64,000 bases of DNA, taken from assembly GCA_012103325.1 (NCBI GenBank), contig WLWY01000003.1, positions 806,001 through 870,000 on the forward strand. The letters run 5' to 3'. Origin of the DNA: Alphaproteobacteria bacterium (GTDB lineage: Bacteria > Pseudomonadota > Alphaproteobacteria > UBA8366 > GCA-2717185). Below are positions 27,134 through 35,215 of this stretch, piece by piece. Numbering within the stretch: the stretch's first letter is position 1; each line of letters starts with the position of its first letter. The notes below the pieces were generated by a model. That model worked only from the letters and a program-made list of their open reading frames with translations. It had not been told where the DNA came from and ran no database searches. The translations under genes were made by a program, and so were the position numbers.

Positions 27134-28042
27134 ATGCGCAACCCCCTCATCAGTGTGGAAAACCTGGCCAAACGCTTCCCGGAACCGTCGGGCAAAGGCG
27201 AGCTCACCGTTTTCGACGATATCTGGTTCACCATCGAGGAAGGCGAGTTCGTCTGCATCATCGGCCATTCCGGATGCGGCAAGTCGACGATCCTGAACGC
27301 GCTCGCCGGACTGGACGAGGCCTCGTCCGGCGTCATCATCATCGACGGTCAGGCCATATCCGGCCCGAGCCTGGACCGCGCCGTTATCTTCCAGGGCCAC
27401 GCCCTGATGCCGTGGATGAGCGCCTTGGAGAACATCCGGCTCGCGGTCACGTCTCGATTCCCGGAGTGGAGCAAGGCGCAGGTTCAGGACCAGTGCGAAA
27501 AATATCTGCGGATGGTGCATCTCGACGGCGCCCATGACAAGAAGCCCGCACAACTCTCCGGCGGCATGAAGCAGCGCGTGGGGATCGCCCGGGCATTGGC
27601 CATTGAACCGCAAATCCTGCTGATGGACGAGCCGTTCAGCGCGCTCGACGCCCTCACCCGCGGTTCCCTGCAGGACGAGTTGATGGGGATCTGCAAGAGC
27701 ACGAAGCAAACCACTTTCATGATCACGCATGATGTGGACGAGGCCCTGCTGCTCGCCGACAAGATCCTGCTGATGACCAACGGCCCGAACGCCCGCGTCG
27801 CCGAGATCGTCGTCAACACGCTGCCCGAGAATCGCAGCAGGGACAGCCTGCACAAACACGAGCAGTACTACCCTCTGCGCAACCATCTGATCGAATTCCT
27901 CGTCACCCGGTCACGTGAGCTGGCCAGCGAAGCCGAGGGAGCCCTGGACGGCCGGCAGACGAAAGTCGTTCGCCTGGACGAGACCAAACCCGAAACTGTG
28001 ACCAATTCTGAACCGGCGCCATTGCGCGCAGTCAACGAATAA
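27134..28042 (+). CDS. cynD: Cyanate ABC transporter ATP-binding protein
   Basis: 302 residues, NrtD/CynD-type ABC ATPase. Walker [10 protein letters not shown] (44-52), Q-loop [13 protein letters not shown], signature [15 protein letters not shown], Walker [13 protein letters not shown] and H-loop [10 protein letters not shown] are all intact. The C-terminal 45 residues are polar and probably unstructured. The ATG at 27134 follows TAGGGAATACC; an earlier start at 27101 would overlap the permease gene. Confidence 0.92.
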   Translation: MRNPLISVENLAKRFPEPSGKGELTVFDDIWFTIEEGEFVCIIGHSGCGKSTILNALAGLDEASSGVIIIDGQAISGPSLDRAVIFQGHALMPWMSALENIRLAVTSRFPEWSKAQVQDQCEKYLRMVHLDGAHDKKPAQLSGGMKQRVGIARALAIEPQILLMDEPFSALDALTRGSLQDELMGICKSTKQTTFMITHDVDEALLLADKILLMTNGPNARVAEIVVNTLPENRSRDSLHKHEQYYPLRNHLIEFLVTRSRELASEAEGALDGRQTKVVRLDETKPETVTNSEPAPLRAVNE

Positions 28043-28071
28043 AACCAGAACTCAAAACGGAGGTTACCGAC

Positions 28072-28575
28072 ATGTCGACAGTTACAGCGATGCCCGCAGC
28101 AGAGACAGCGCCCATGATGCCAATGTCCAAACTGGAAATGACGGAACTGATCATGGCGGCAAAATTCGCCCAAGGCGCAAGCTGGGCGGATATCAGTGAA
28201 GCCGCCGGCATGTCTGACGTGTTCGTCGTCTCCGCCTGCCTCGGCCAGAACACGCTGCCGGCCGACGCCGCGGCAAAGGTGGCCACCTATCTCGACCTCG
28301 GCATCCACGCGAAGGAAGTGGAAACCGCACTGCAATTGCCGCCGAAAAAGGCCCAGGATGCGGACACCGTCTCCAAGGATCCGCTGATCTACCGCTTCCA
28401 CGAGATCACCTACGTCTACGGCGATACGATCAAGGAACTCATCCACGAGAAGTTCGGCGACGGCATCATGAGCGCCATCGACTTCGACCTGAAAATCGAC
28501 AAGGTCGAAAACCCCAAAGGCGACCGCGTGAAGGTCTCCATGACCGGCAAGTTCCTGCCTTATAATCAGTGGTGA
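28072..28575 (+). CDS. cynS: Cyanase (cyanate hydratase)
   Basis: 167 residues. CynS converts cyanate and bicarbonate to CO2 and carbamate, which breaks down to ammonia and CO2. The N-terminal helix bundle (about 18-95) is followed by the catalytic domain. The catalytic Arg, Glu and Ser of E. coli cyanase (R96, E99, S122) correspond to R108 and E111 in [12 protein letters not shown] and S134 in GIMSAIDF, with identical spacing. GGAGG precedes the ATG. Last gene of the cyanate operon. Its 3' 198 bp recur at 34919-35116. Confidence 0.97.
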   Translation: MSTVTAMPAAETAPMMPMSKLEMTELIMAAKFAQGASWADISEAAGMSDVFVVSACLGQNTLPADAAAKVATYLDLGIHAKEVETALQLPPKKAQDADTVSKDPLIYRFHEITYVYGDTIKELIHEKFGDGIMSAIDFDLKIDKVENPKGDRVKVSMTGKFLPYNQW

Positions 28576-28628
28576 CGGGCGTCCGCTTGTTTCGGCCGCT
28601 CTCATTGAAAGGTTAAAAGGGGTCAGAG

Positions 28629-28808
28629 TGAGCTAACCCGGGTTTGACGGACACCTTAGAACGGGGACAATTTCCCATGGAGAGGTGCCGCATGAATGAG
28701 CGACGTCATTACAGTAAAGCGTTCAAATTGGAAGCGGTTCGGCTTTTGGCGCTTGGCGAGCAGTCGGCCGCGCAGCTGGCTCGTGAGTTGGGGATCCGGC
28801 GCAATCAA
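28629..28808 (+). mobile_element. IS3-family remnant (left end and start of orfA)
   Basis: An IS3-like end (AGCTAACCCGGGTTTGACGG) precedes a start at 28692 whose first 39 codons encode the helix-turn-helix of an IS3 OrfA (YSKAFKLEAVRLLALGEQSA, QLARELGIRRNQ). Similarity stops abruptly at about 28808, where the sequence turns into unrelated DNA with an early stop. No OrfB and no right end follow. It marks the left side of the accessory block. Confidence 0.75.
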
Positions 28809-28943
28809 CGGGACATAAAATCTCCGGTAAAAGACGGCGGGACCATAGCGGTCAAATTCGGAAAATCAATCTGCTAAAAAAGAAAGTCGGCGCCTTTGCC
28901 TGCCCACACCCGGCGTTGCAACTGCCCAAAAGTTTCGCAGGTA

Positions 28944-29873
28944 TTAGGACAAATAGTCCGCCAGGAGGTCATACGTCGTCTCGCGGGATTCTTCATCGGG
29001 CGCCGCGACCTGTATGCGCAAATCTGTCGCGCCCGCCTCGGCATATGCCGCCAGCCCATCCAGCACCTGCTGCCAGCTCCCGATCAAGTGCAGGTCGGAG
29101 GCGTCATCGAGGCCTTCGTGCTTGGTGGCATTGGCATAGGACGGGTTCGACTGGTAGTGCGCCGCGATTTCCCGCGCCAGCGCCTTCGCCCCCGCAATAT
29201 CGTCGGTGACGCAGATCCGTACCAGCGCCATGACGCGCGGGTCGCTGCTGCGGCCGGCTTTCTCGGCACCCTCCTGGAGGTGCGGCAGGACATAGGACGA
29301 TATGGTCCGCGGTCCGCATTGACCCAGCGACGTGCCCTGTAGCCTGCCCCCGGCAAACCGCAACATCCGCGGGCCGAGCGCCGCCAGCAGAATAGGTGTC
29401 GGCTGCGCGTCGATCCCAAGCTGAGTGTGTGCGGAAATCTGTTCGCCGTCGGTATCCGCCGGCTCGCCCGCCAGTAACGGCTCCAAGGCATCCACGAACT
29501 CTCGCGTGTAGGAGAATGGTTTGTCCCACGAAAGGCCCAGCACTTCCTCGGCATGGCGCCGGGAGGCGGCCCCGATGCCAAGGGTAAACCGCCCGCCCAA
29601 GGCATTCTGCGCGGTCCGCGTAAGCTGGGCGAGCCCGACCGGATGGCGGCCATATAGCGGCACAACCGACGTGCCCATTTCACCGATGCCGGGGAAGTCG
29701 CCGCCAATACAGGCCAGCGCCATAATGGGATCGATGCCCATGGCGTGCGAGATCCAAAAGCTGTCGAAGCCGTTTGTCTCGGCGAACCGGGCCGCCTCGC
29801 GCGCTTCATCCAGGGACGCCAGCGTCGTGCCGCCCGCCAACCCCCAGCGGATACCGAAGCGATCATTCGTCAT
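28944..29873 (-). CDS. LLM-class flavin-dependent oxidoreductase
   Basis: 309 residues with the bacterial-luciferase TIM-barrel fold used by FMN- or F420-dependent monooxygenases and reductases. The family pattern is seen in RFAETNGFDSFWISHAMG, PLYGRHPVGLAQLTRTAQ and RFTLGIGAASRRHAEEVLG. Codon use is GC-rich, unlike the membrane operon further right. It stands alone within the block bracketed by cynS repeats. Substrate unknown. Confidence 0.88.
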   Translation of the reverse strand: MTNDRFGIRWGLAGGTTLASLDEAREAARFAETNGFDSFWISHAMGIDPIMALACIGGDFPGIGEMGTSVVPLYGRHPVGLAQLTRTAQNALGGRFTLGIGAASRRHAEEVLGLSWDKPFSYTREFVDALEPLLAGEPADTDGEQISAHTQLGIDAQPTPILLAALGPRMLRFAGGRLQGTSLGQCGPRTISSYVLPHLQEGAEKAGRSSDPRVMALVRICVTDDIAGAKALAREIAAHYQSNPSYANATKHEGLDDASDLHLIGSWQQVLDGLAAYAEAGATDLRIQVAAPDEESRETTYDLLADYLS

Positions 29874-29993
29874 GGTTCAAAACCTTTGTTTGTCTGGTCA
29901 GGGTTGCTTCGCATAGCCGGTACTATAACGGCTTCCCCCTGTACACACGACACCGCGCGGTGACCTGACTCTCCCTAACAGGTCAAAAGGGGT

Positions 29994-30250
29994 TTGAGCC
30001 CTAATTCCGTTGTTCGCGTAACGACGGCGGGCGGGCGACTGGACAGCGGCATTACCCAGCTTTGGGCCGCCAAGGCAGGCATGGGAACCGCGATGCTGCC
30101 CTGTTGCATTACGGACGAGGAACCGGATCTGGTGCGCGTACTGCCGGCCGTACCGTTTCCGATGTTCGACCTCTGGGTCCTCTCTCACCCCGATTTGAAA
30201 GACACACCCCGGCTGAGGGTGTTTCGAGATTCCGTTTCAGATGGAATCTT
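29994..30250 (+). pseudogene. LysR-type regulator, C-terminal fragment
   Basis: About 85 codons match the end of a LysR effector domain: GITQLWAAKAGMGTAMLPCC, LVRVLPAVPFPMFDLWVLSH and DLKDTPRLRVFRDSV. The DNA-binding half is absent, and the frame begins directly after GGTCAAAAGGGGTTTGAG, a sequence nearly repeated at 28611-28628. The fragment therefore looks cut at a rearrangement junction. The open frame continues to a stop at 30305 without recognisable similarity. Confidence 0.7.
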
Positions 30251-30305
30251 GAAAAAACGGGTTTTGTTTGAAGGCGAATTCCGTATGTCGAGCACAGCCG
30301 TGTGA

Positions 30306-30683
30306 GTGATCGTGTCAGCCAATTCGGCTGAGCGGTGCGCTGAAACCCGCTGGAAGGGCTCCATACGGGGAACTCGTGTTGAAGGGCCTCGAATGGAGGA
30401 TATCGGTTCGACGGTCTCTTCGAGGCTAGGGCGTCAAATTAAGAACCCTCATTAGTTGAATAATATCACTTTTTTTCCCAACTTTTTTGGTCGCATTGCT
30501 CCCGGTATGCCAGATGGACAAGCGCTCAATTCCGTGCAAAAAATGAAAGACGAGAGTTACCCAAGACTATTACCGCACAAAATCAAGGTTCCTACCGTGT
30601 GTAATTCCTGCCGAAACCAAAGCATAATTGATCCCATTTGCGTGCTCGACGATCGAGAAAGTCAATTCTAATCGCGCATCTGC
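30306..30683. other. Intergenic region before the four-gene membrane operon, no gene seen
   Basis: 378 bp in which base composition changes from GC-rich to AT-rich at about 30430. A 71-codon open frame (30456-30671, TTG start) has no ribosome-binding site or recognisable domain, and I do not call it. The promoter of the operon starting at 30684 probably lies here. Confidence 0.5.
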
Positions 30684-32222
30684 ATGAAGTATATTTTCAC
30701 ATTACTCCTGTCAGCACTCTTCGCCGCACTGACATACGCTAGCGCTCCGGACGAGTTCAATGCGTACGATCTTGGTCTTCTCGGTAGTTTGCTCTTAGTC
30801 GTATTCGGGGCGGAAATCCTGATTGCCAGAATTTTCGTCCGATATCAATTTATACATAATGCGATGCTGGCTGGCTTTGCTACATTGAATATCCTGTTTC
30901 TTAATTTGGCACTAAACAACGATTTCACGCTCCTGCCGAAATACGGACAGATTCTGGCTCTCCTTGTCGCGTTGTTTATCCTGATAACTTTCATGAAAAT
31001 ATTGGATGAAAACCCCCGTTTGGCTCGGATTTTACCGATAGTCCTCGCCTTCGCAACGACAGGCATCCTGGCGCAGGTGTTTCTAGAAGCCGCGCCCGTA
31101 CCGGTTCAGAAATCGTTGATAGAGCCGGGAAAGACCAGTGCAAAAAATATCCGAAGCGTGGAGTTCAAAATCAAGCCAAATGTTTATTTTATTTCGTTTG
31201 ACTCCATGATTCCCAAACCGTTACTCCAGAAACATTTAAGTTTAGAAACGACCGCTTATCACGAAGTTCTGCATACGCACTTTCGACGTATAAATAATTT
31301 CTTTGCAGTTGGGTTTCCGACTAGGCCGTCGTTGAATGGTCTTCTTGCGCTAGATGCAGAGCATTATTCTGAAGCCACGCGGAACGGGACTGCAAAACAA
31401 TTCTTTCCTGGTCTAACGCCCAGTCCGCTTCTCGAGATTTTTAAACACAACGGCTACGAGACAACCACCCTTTTCCATGGCCGATACTTCGGTAACGACA
31501 AAGGCCCGCATGTCGACAATTATCAGATTAGCGATAAGGGCTTGAAACATGGCGCGTGCGAGTTCATTCCTACTGAAGGATTTAGAATGCTCACATTCAT
31601 GGGTTACTGCTTTTTGACAAGGACTGAGATATTTCGTTCGATTGTAGAACGATTTGGGCTTACCGACACGCTTGGTATCAACGATAAGCTCACAACAACT
31701 GAATTTCTCATGACACATATGCGTGCCGGTTTACGTAAAGGAATTCCACAATTCTTTTTTTCATATATTATTTCTCCCGGGCATACACCTGGATCGTTTG
31801 ATCCAAACTCAGAATCAGACCTAGAAGAATATAGGCAGTACTATTTTAAGGAGAGCAAAAATACTGCTAAACACATTAATACGATTGTCGCTTTCATAAC
31901 CGAAGAAGACCCAGATGCGATAGTCTATCTATTTGGCGACCATGGGCCGTGGTTGTCGCGGGGCGGAACTATGGAAAAAAATGATGTCTTCTTTGTCCAG
32001 GATAGATTTGGCGTTTATGGCGGCATCTATCCGCCTGATCGTTGTTCCGAGTTCTTTTCTAAACCGGACAATAGAAAATTTATAACGACAGTACAGGGAG
32101 CACTTAAGATTATTGAATGTCTTTCCGACGGAAAGACAGCTGTCTCCAAATTCGAGGGTGGTCGTTCTCCTAACTCAGAAACTAGGAATAGTATTCGCTA
32201 TGAAGATTACCTCTATGAATAA
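30684..32222 (+). CDS. Polytopic sulfatase/phosphoethanolamine-transferase-like membrane enzyme
   Basis: 512 residues. Five N-terminal hydrophobic segments (about 3-20, 28-50, 58-76, 88-105, 117-136) carry an extracytoplasmic alkaline-phosphatase-superfamily domain: metal Asp173 in YFISFDSM, candidate nucleophile Thr213/Ser216 in GFPTRPSLNG, and metal residues Asp419-His420 in YLFGDHGPW, with His367 in SPGHTPG. The layout resembles LTA synthase and EptA-like enzymes that modify surface polymers. It is first of four closely spaced genes with lower GC than the flanks. Donor and acceptor are unknown. Confidence 0.75.
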   Translation: MKYIFTLLLSALFAALTYASAPDEFNAYDLGLLGSLLLVVFGAEILIARIFVRYQFIHNAMLAGFATLNILFLNLALNNDFTLLPKYGQILALLVALFILITFMKILDENPRLARILPIVLAFATTGILAQVFLEAAPVPVQKSLIEPGKTSAKNIRSVEFKIKPNVYFISFDSMIPKPLLQKHLSLETTAYHEVLHTHFRRINNFFAVGFPTRPSLNGLLALDAEHYSEATRNGTAKQFFPGLTPSPLLEIFKHNGYETTTLFHGRYFGNDKGPHVDNYQISDKGLKHGACEFIPTEGFRMLTFMGYCFLTRTEIFRSIVERFGLTDTLGINDKLTTTEFLMTHMRAGLRKGIPQFFFSYIISPGHTPGSFDPNSESDLEEYRQYYFKESKNTAKHINTIVAFITEEDPDAIVYLFGDHGPWLSRGGTMEKNDVFFVQDRFGVYGGIYPPDRCSEFFSKPDNRKFITTVQGALKIIECLSDGKTAVSKFEGGRSPNSETRNSIRYEDYLYE

Positions 32223-32457
32223 CAGAGCAAGTTGGTCGGATCAGCTGTTACTGGTGATTTCCGTCTGGTTGATTTCAAGCCTGTTTTTTCCTCGCATTGC
32301 TTTTGCATATGTCGACCCTGGATCCGGTAGTGTGATTGTAACCACAATTTTGGGGCTTATTGCTGCAGTCAGCTACACATTCAGAAAGTATTTGTACAAG
32401 ATCAAAAGAATGATGTTCGGGAAAAAGACGGAAGAACAACAGAACGATCACAAATAG
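32200..32457 (+). CDS. Small membrane protein with YVDPGSGS motif
   Basis: 85 residues: a signal-like hydrophobic segment (about 13-34) ending AFA, then YVDPGSGS, a second hydrophobic segment (VIVTTILGLIAAVSYTF) and a basic tail (RKYLYKIKRMMFGKKTEE). It overlaps the end of the preceding gene by 23 bp; an internal ATG at 32215 is an alternative start. Small proteins with this motif are often seen beside surface-polysaccharide and methyltransferase genes, to my recollection. Its role is unknown, perhaps a scaffold or subunit of the neighbouring membrane enzymes. Confidence 0.7.
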   Translation: MKITSMNNRASWSDQLLLVISVWLISSLFFPRIAFAYVDPGSGSVIVTTILGLIAAVSYTFRKYLYKIKRMMFGKKTEEQQNDHK

Positions 32458-32458
32458 A

Positions 32459-33892
32459 ATGGATCAGAGGCCTGAAGTAAACGCTGGTTCATTTCGCGAC
32501 CCGGAAAATCAAGTCTACGAGGTAACGCGGGCGGCCGGTGGCGGGAAGACCCGCATTCTGCGCGGCCTCAGTCAAGGCGCACTGGCAAACTATCGGCTAC
32601 TCTCGGAGGAGGCATTCTTCCAGAAGGCAATGGATGCCGGGCATATCGTGCAAACGAGCGTTCTGACAGCAGGTGACGAAGACGCCAATGCGATCATGAT
32701 GGATGGCTGGGCCGGTGTCCTGGAACATGAACCTATTCCTTTCGTAACGTACCCTTATGAATGGACATTCTCAATGCTAAAGGACGCAGCGCTATTGCAG
32801 CTACGCCTGATTGAAGAGAGCCTTAAAAACGGTTGGACGCTAAAGGACGCAACCCCTTATAACATCCAATGGATAGGTCCGCGCCCTGTATTCATCGACT
32901 TGGTATCCTTTGAGCCTTGGGAGAAAGGCGAACCTTGGGTCGGCTATCGCCAGTTTTGCTCTATGTTTCTTATGCCTCTAATGCTACGAGCGCATTTAGG
33001 TATCGACGACCTTCCGTTGCGGCGATCCTACATCGATGGCATTCCACCGACGGAAGCGGCGAAATTCTTTGCAGGCATCAGCCGATTTAAGAAGGGCGTG
33101 CTGAGCCACATCATTTTCCCTGCAAATGTGGAAAATGCCATAGCAAAGCGTGAACGCGACGATGCTCCGGCACGACAACGATCTTCACGCGGACAGTCTA
33201 CGGCAATGGTCCTGGGCCTCGTCCAAAGCCTCACGCGGTTAGTGCACAAGCTGTCGGCCAAAATCAGGCATACCGACTGGTCACAGTACGACAAGACGCA
33301 CTCGTACCAAGAACTGGACTTTGATGCCAAAAAGGCCTTCGTACTGAAGCATGCATCGACTGTCCAACGTGAGTACGTCTGGGATATCGGCTGCAATACC
33401 GGAACCTTCTCAAGGATTGCGGGTGAACATTGCAGCCGGGTGATCTCAGTCGACGGTGATCACGACGCGGTCGAACAACTCTACTTGACCGAAAAAGAAA
33501 ACCCGAACTCAAATATTCTGCCGCTTGTGATGAACCTCGCAAATTTGTCTCCAGGGCAAGGCTGGGCAGGCCGTGAACGACAGGCATTCGATCAACGCAA
33601 GAACCCAAACCTCGTGCTTTGCCTAGCGCTTATTCACCACGTACGCATGTCAGCCAATATTCCGAACGTACTCTTTCTGAAGTGGTTGCGTTCATTGCAG
33701 TCGGAGATAATTCTGGAATTTGTAAATCGCGAAGATGAAATGGTTGTCAAACTGCTAACCAACAAAAAGGAACAGTATGAAGATTACAATCTTGAACAGT
33801 TTATATCGGAGGCTGAACAATTTTTCACGATCGTAGATCGCGAGCCTCTTAAGGGTGGCAAGCGTGAAATTTTCTACTTGAAGCCGCGATAG
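32459..33892 (+). CDS. Fusion of kinase-like domain and SAM-dependent methyltransferase (NoeA-like)
   Basis: 477 residues in two parts. The N-terminal half (about 1-215) has LKDATPYNIQ (D130, N135) and PVFIDLVSFEP (D147), which look like the catalytic loop and metal-binding Asp of aminoglycoside-kinase-like folds. The C-terminal part (about 285-477) is a class I methyltransferase, with motif I YVWDIGCNTGTFS (307-319) and acidic VDGDHDAV (331-338). Similar proteins are annotated as nodulation-related (NoeA-like) methyltransferases. The gene starts 1 bp after the preceding stop. Likely cytosolic, acting on a sugar or lipid precursor. Confidence 0.75.
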   Translation: MDQRPEVNAGSFRDPENQVYEVTRAAGGGKTRILRGLSQGALANYRLLSEEAFFQKAMDAGHIVQTSVLTAGDEDANAIMMDGWAGVLEHEPIPFVTYPYEWTFSMLKDAALLQLRLIEESLKNGWTLKDATPYNIQWIGPRPVFIDLVSFEPWEKGEPWVGYRQFCSMFLMPLMLRAHLGIDDLPLRRSYIDGIPPTEAAKFFAGISRFKKGVLSHIIFPANVENAIAKRERDDAPARQRSSRGQSTAMVLGLVQSLTRLVHKLSAKIRHTDWSQYDKTHSYQELDFDAKKAFVLKHASTVQREYVWDIGCNTGTFSRIAGEHCSRVISVDGDHDAVEQLYLTEKENPNSNILPLVMNLANLSPGQGWAGRERQAFDQRKNPNLVLCLALIHHVRMSANIPNVLFLKWLRSLQSEIILEFVNREDEMVVKLLTNKKEQYEDYNLEQFISEAEQFFTIVDREPLKGGKREIFYLKPR

Positions 33893-33903
33893 GAAGTACC
33901 CGT

Positions 33904-34548
33904 ATGCTGGTACTTGAATTTATTCTCAGCCCAATTGTGTGGTTGATGGAATTCATTCTGACTTTCTATACCTCCTTAATTCCATCTACGGGTGTTTCAA
34001 TATTGGTTTTGAGTTTTACCTTCACCTTGGCGCTGCTGCCGTTGCAGAGAATTGCGCATCGCGTCGAACAGCGTATTGGCAAAAAAATAGAAGCTACCGA
34101 TAAAGAATTGCAGAGTCAAAGAGGAGATCTAAAAGGCGAAGATTTATTTCTTTTAACTGAACAGATTTACAAGAAGAACGGCTACCATCCAATCCAGAGT
34201 ATAGGTATGGGGGCGAGCTTTTTTGTTATGCTGCCTGTGCTAGTGTCAGCTATTCTACTATTCAGTAATAGCGAACTCTTAGTGGATAAGAGTTTCTTGT
34301 TTATAGATGATTTATCGAAACCGGACGGTTTGATTGCACCGATCAATGTGCTTCCATTGCTAATGTCATTAGTCACAATAATTGATGCAAAATTGAGATT
34401 TAAAGGAGATAAAAAGAGTCAGCGCCGATTTCTGATAATATCTTTAATTCTTCTTGTGATCGTTTACAATTTGGCATCAGGGCTGGTTCTATATTGGACC
34501 GGTAGCAATATAATGTCTCTAATAATGAGTAGAATACAATCGCCATAA
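33904..34548 (+). CDS. YidC/Oxa1-superfamily membrane protein, divergent
   Basis: 214 residues with about five hydrophobic segments. It aligns with the core of YidC: PLQRIAHRVEQRIGKKI after TM1-2, the helical hairpin, YHPIQSIGMGASFFVMLPVLV, and LASGLVLYWTGSNIMS, matching YidC's FPSGLVLYY. The N-terminal periplasmic domain is absent. The conserved groove arginine (R366 in E. coli YidC) corresponds to Thr41 in SFTFTLALLPLQ. It is therefore not the housekeeping insertase but a dedicated paralog, last in the four-gene operon (11-bp gap). Confidence 0.78.
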   Translation: MLVLEFILSPIVWLMEFILTFYTSLIPSTGVSILVLSFTFTLALLPLQRIAHRVEQRIGKKIEATDKELQSQRGDLKGEDLFLLTEQIYKKNGYHPIQSIGMGASFFVMLPVLVSAILLFSNSELLVDKSFLFIDDLSKPDGLIAPINVLPLLMSLVTIIDAKLRFKGDKKSQRRFLIISLILLVIVYNLASGLVLYWTGSNIMSLIMSRIQSP

Positions 34549-34564
34549 TTGATGAAATTATGGC
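34542..34564 (+). terminator. Hairpin at the end of the membrane operon
   Basis: Perfect 9-bp stem GCCATAATT/AATTATGGC with a 5-nt loop. It begins inside the last codons of the YidC-like gene. The stem is AT-rich and followed only by ATTT, so termination strength is uncertain. Confidence 0.5.
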
Positions 34565-34756
34565 ATTTGCCATGCCTGCGGGTGCTCGTCATTGAATGAG
34601 ATCATGTCGATATTAGCGACATCTAACTTTGCGGTGATCGATAGATCAAAGGGGCTCTGAACAACTACTGTCCCCTTTTCGCGCCGACGGTCACGAGCGA
34701 GCTGTGTTCGAAGGAACCGCAAGGTTCAAGGAACGGCCGCAAGACGATTGCGCCGC

Positions 34757-34882
34757 GCTAGCAAAATTGTAATAGATTCACCATATAAGGTTCTGGTGGA
34801 GCAAGCGGATTACGTTCGGCAATGTAGACGGTACGCAGCCGCGTCAATCCGGATCCTGTAAGTATTGAGAGAATTCCACCGT
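34757..34882 (+). repeat. Duplicated 5' flank of the acyl desaturase gene, copy 1
   Basis: Diverged copy of 37424-37548, the region just before the desaturase gene. Shared blocks include TAGCAAAAT-GTAATA-GTTCAC-ATAT at the left and ATTGA-AGA-T-CCA at the right, with nearly equal distance to the start codon (124 versus 123 bp). It probably carries the same promoter. The stretch between the YidC-like gene and this copy (34565-34756) holds only an inverted pair AAAGGGG/CCCCTTT (34648-34654, 34672-34678). Confidence 0.7.
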
Positions 34883-35116
34883 ATGAACCGACTGATCCCA
34901 GCCGAAGCACCGCGCAACGACCCACTGATCTACCGCTTCCACGAAATCACCTATGTCTACGGCGATAGGATCAAGGAACTCATCCACGAAATATTCGGCG
35001 ACGGAATCATGAGCGCCATCGACTTCGACCTGAAAATAGAAAAGGTTGAGAACCCCAAAGGTAACCGTGTGAAGGTCACGATGACCCGGAAGTTTTTACC
35101 GTATAATCAGTGGTGA
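34883..35116 (+). pseudogene. Chimeric ORF: desaturase start fused to cyanase catalytic domain
   Basis: 77 codons, uninterrupted. The first 35 nt match the start of the desaturase gene at 37549 with two mismatches ([12 protein letters not shown] versus MSRLIPAEVPRK). The remaining 65 residues match the C-terminal domain of CynS (28378-28575) without gaps, 59 identical. The catalytic Arg, Glu and Ser are all kept; the N-terminal helix bundle needed for the normal decamer is lost. Probably a decaying duplication, but it has its own upstream region and reading frame, so a product is possible. Confidence 0.8.
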
Positions 35117-35215
35117 CGGGCATCGGCCTGCACCGCCTAATCTAGTAGAATCGGGCCGGTCTAATCGATCAGGGCGATTCCTTCCCGCCCGGGAAAAGGG
35201 TGAGAGCCTCTGCAG

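Noticed and set aside
26302..27886. Two long minus-strand frames opposite the cyanate permease and ATPase genes
   Set aside because: The plus-strand genes have complete ABC motifs; the antisense products are low-complexity and without domains.
30456..30671. 71-codon frame before the four-gene operon
   Set aside because: TTG start, no ribosome-binding site and no recognisable domain; more likely promoter DNA.
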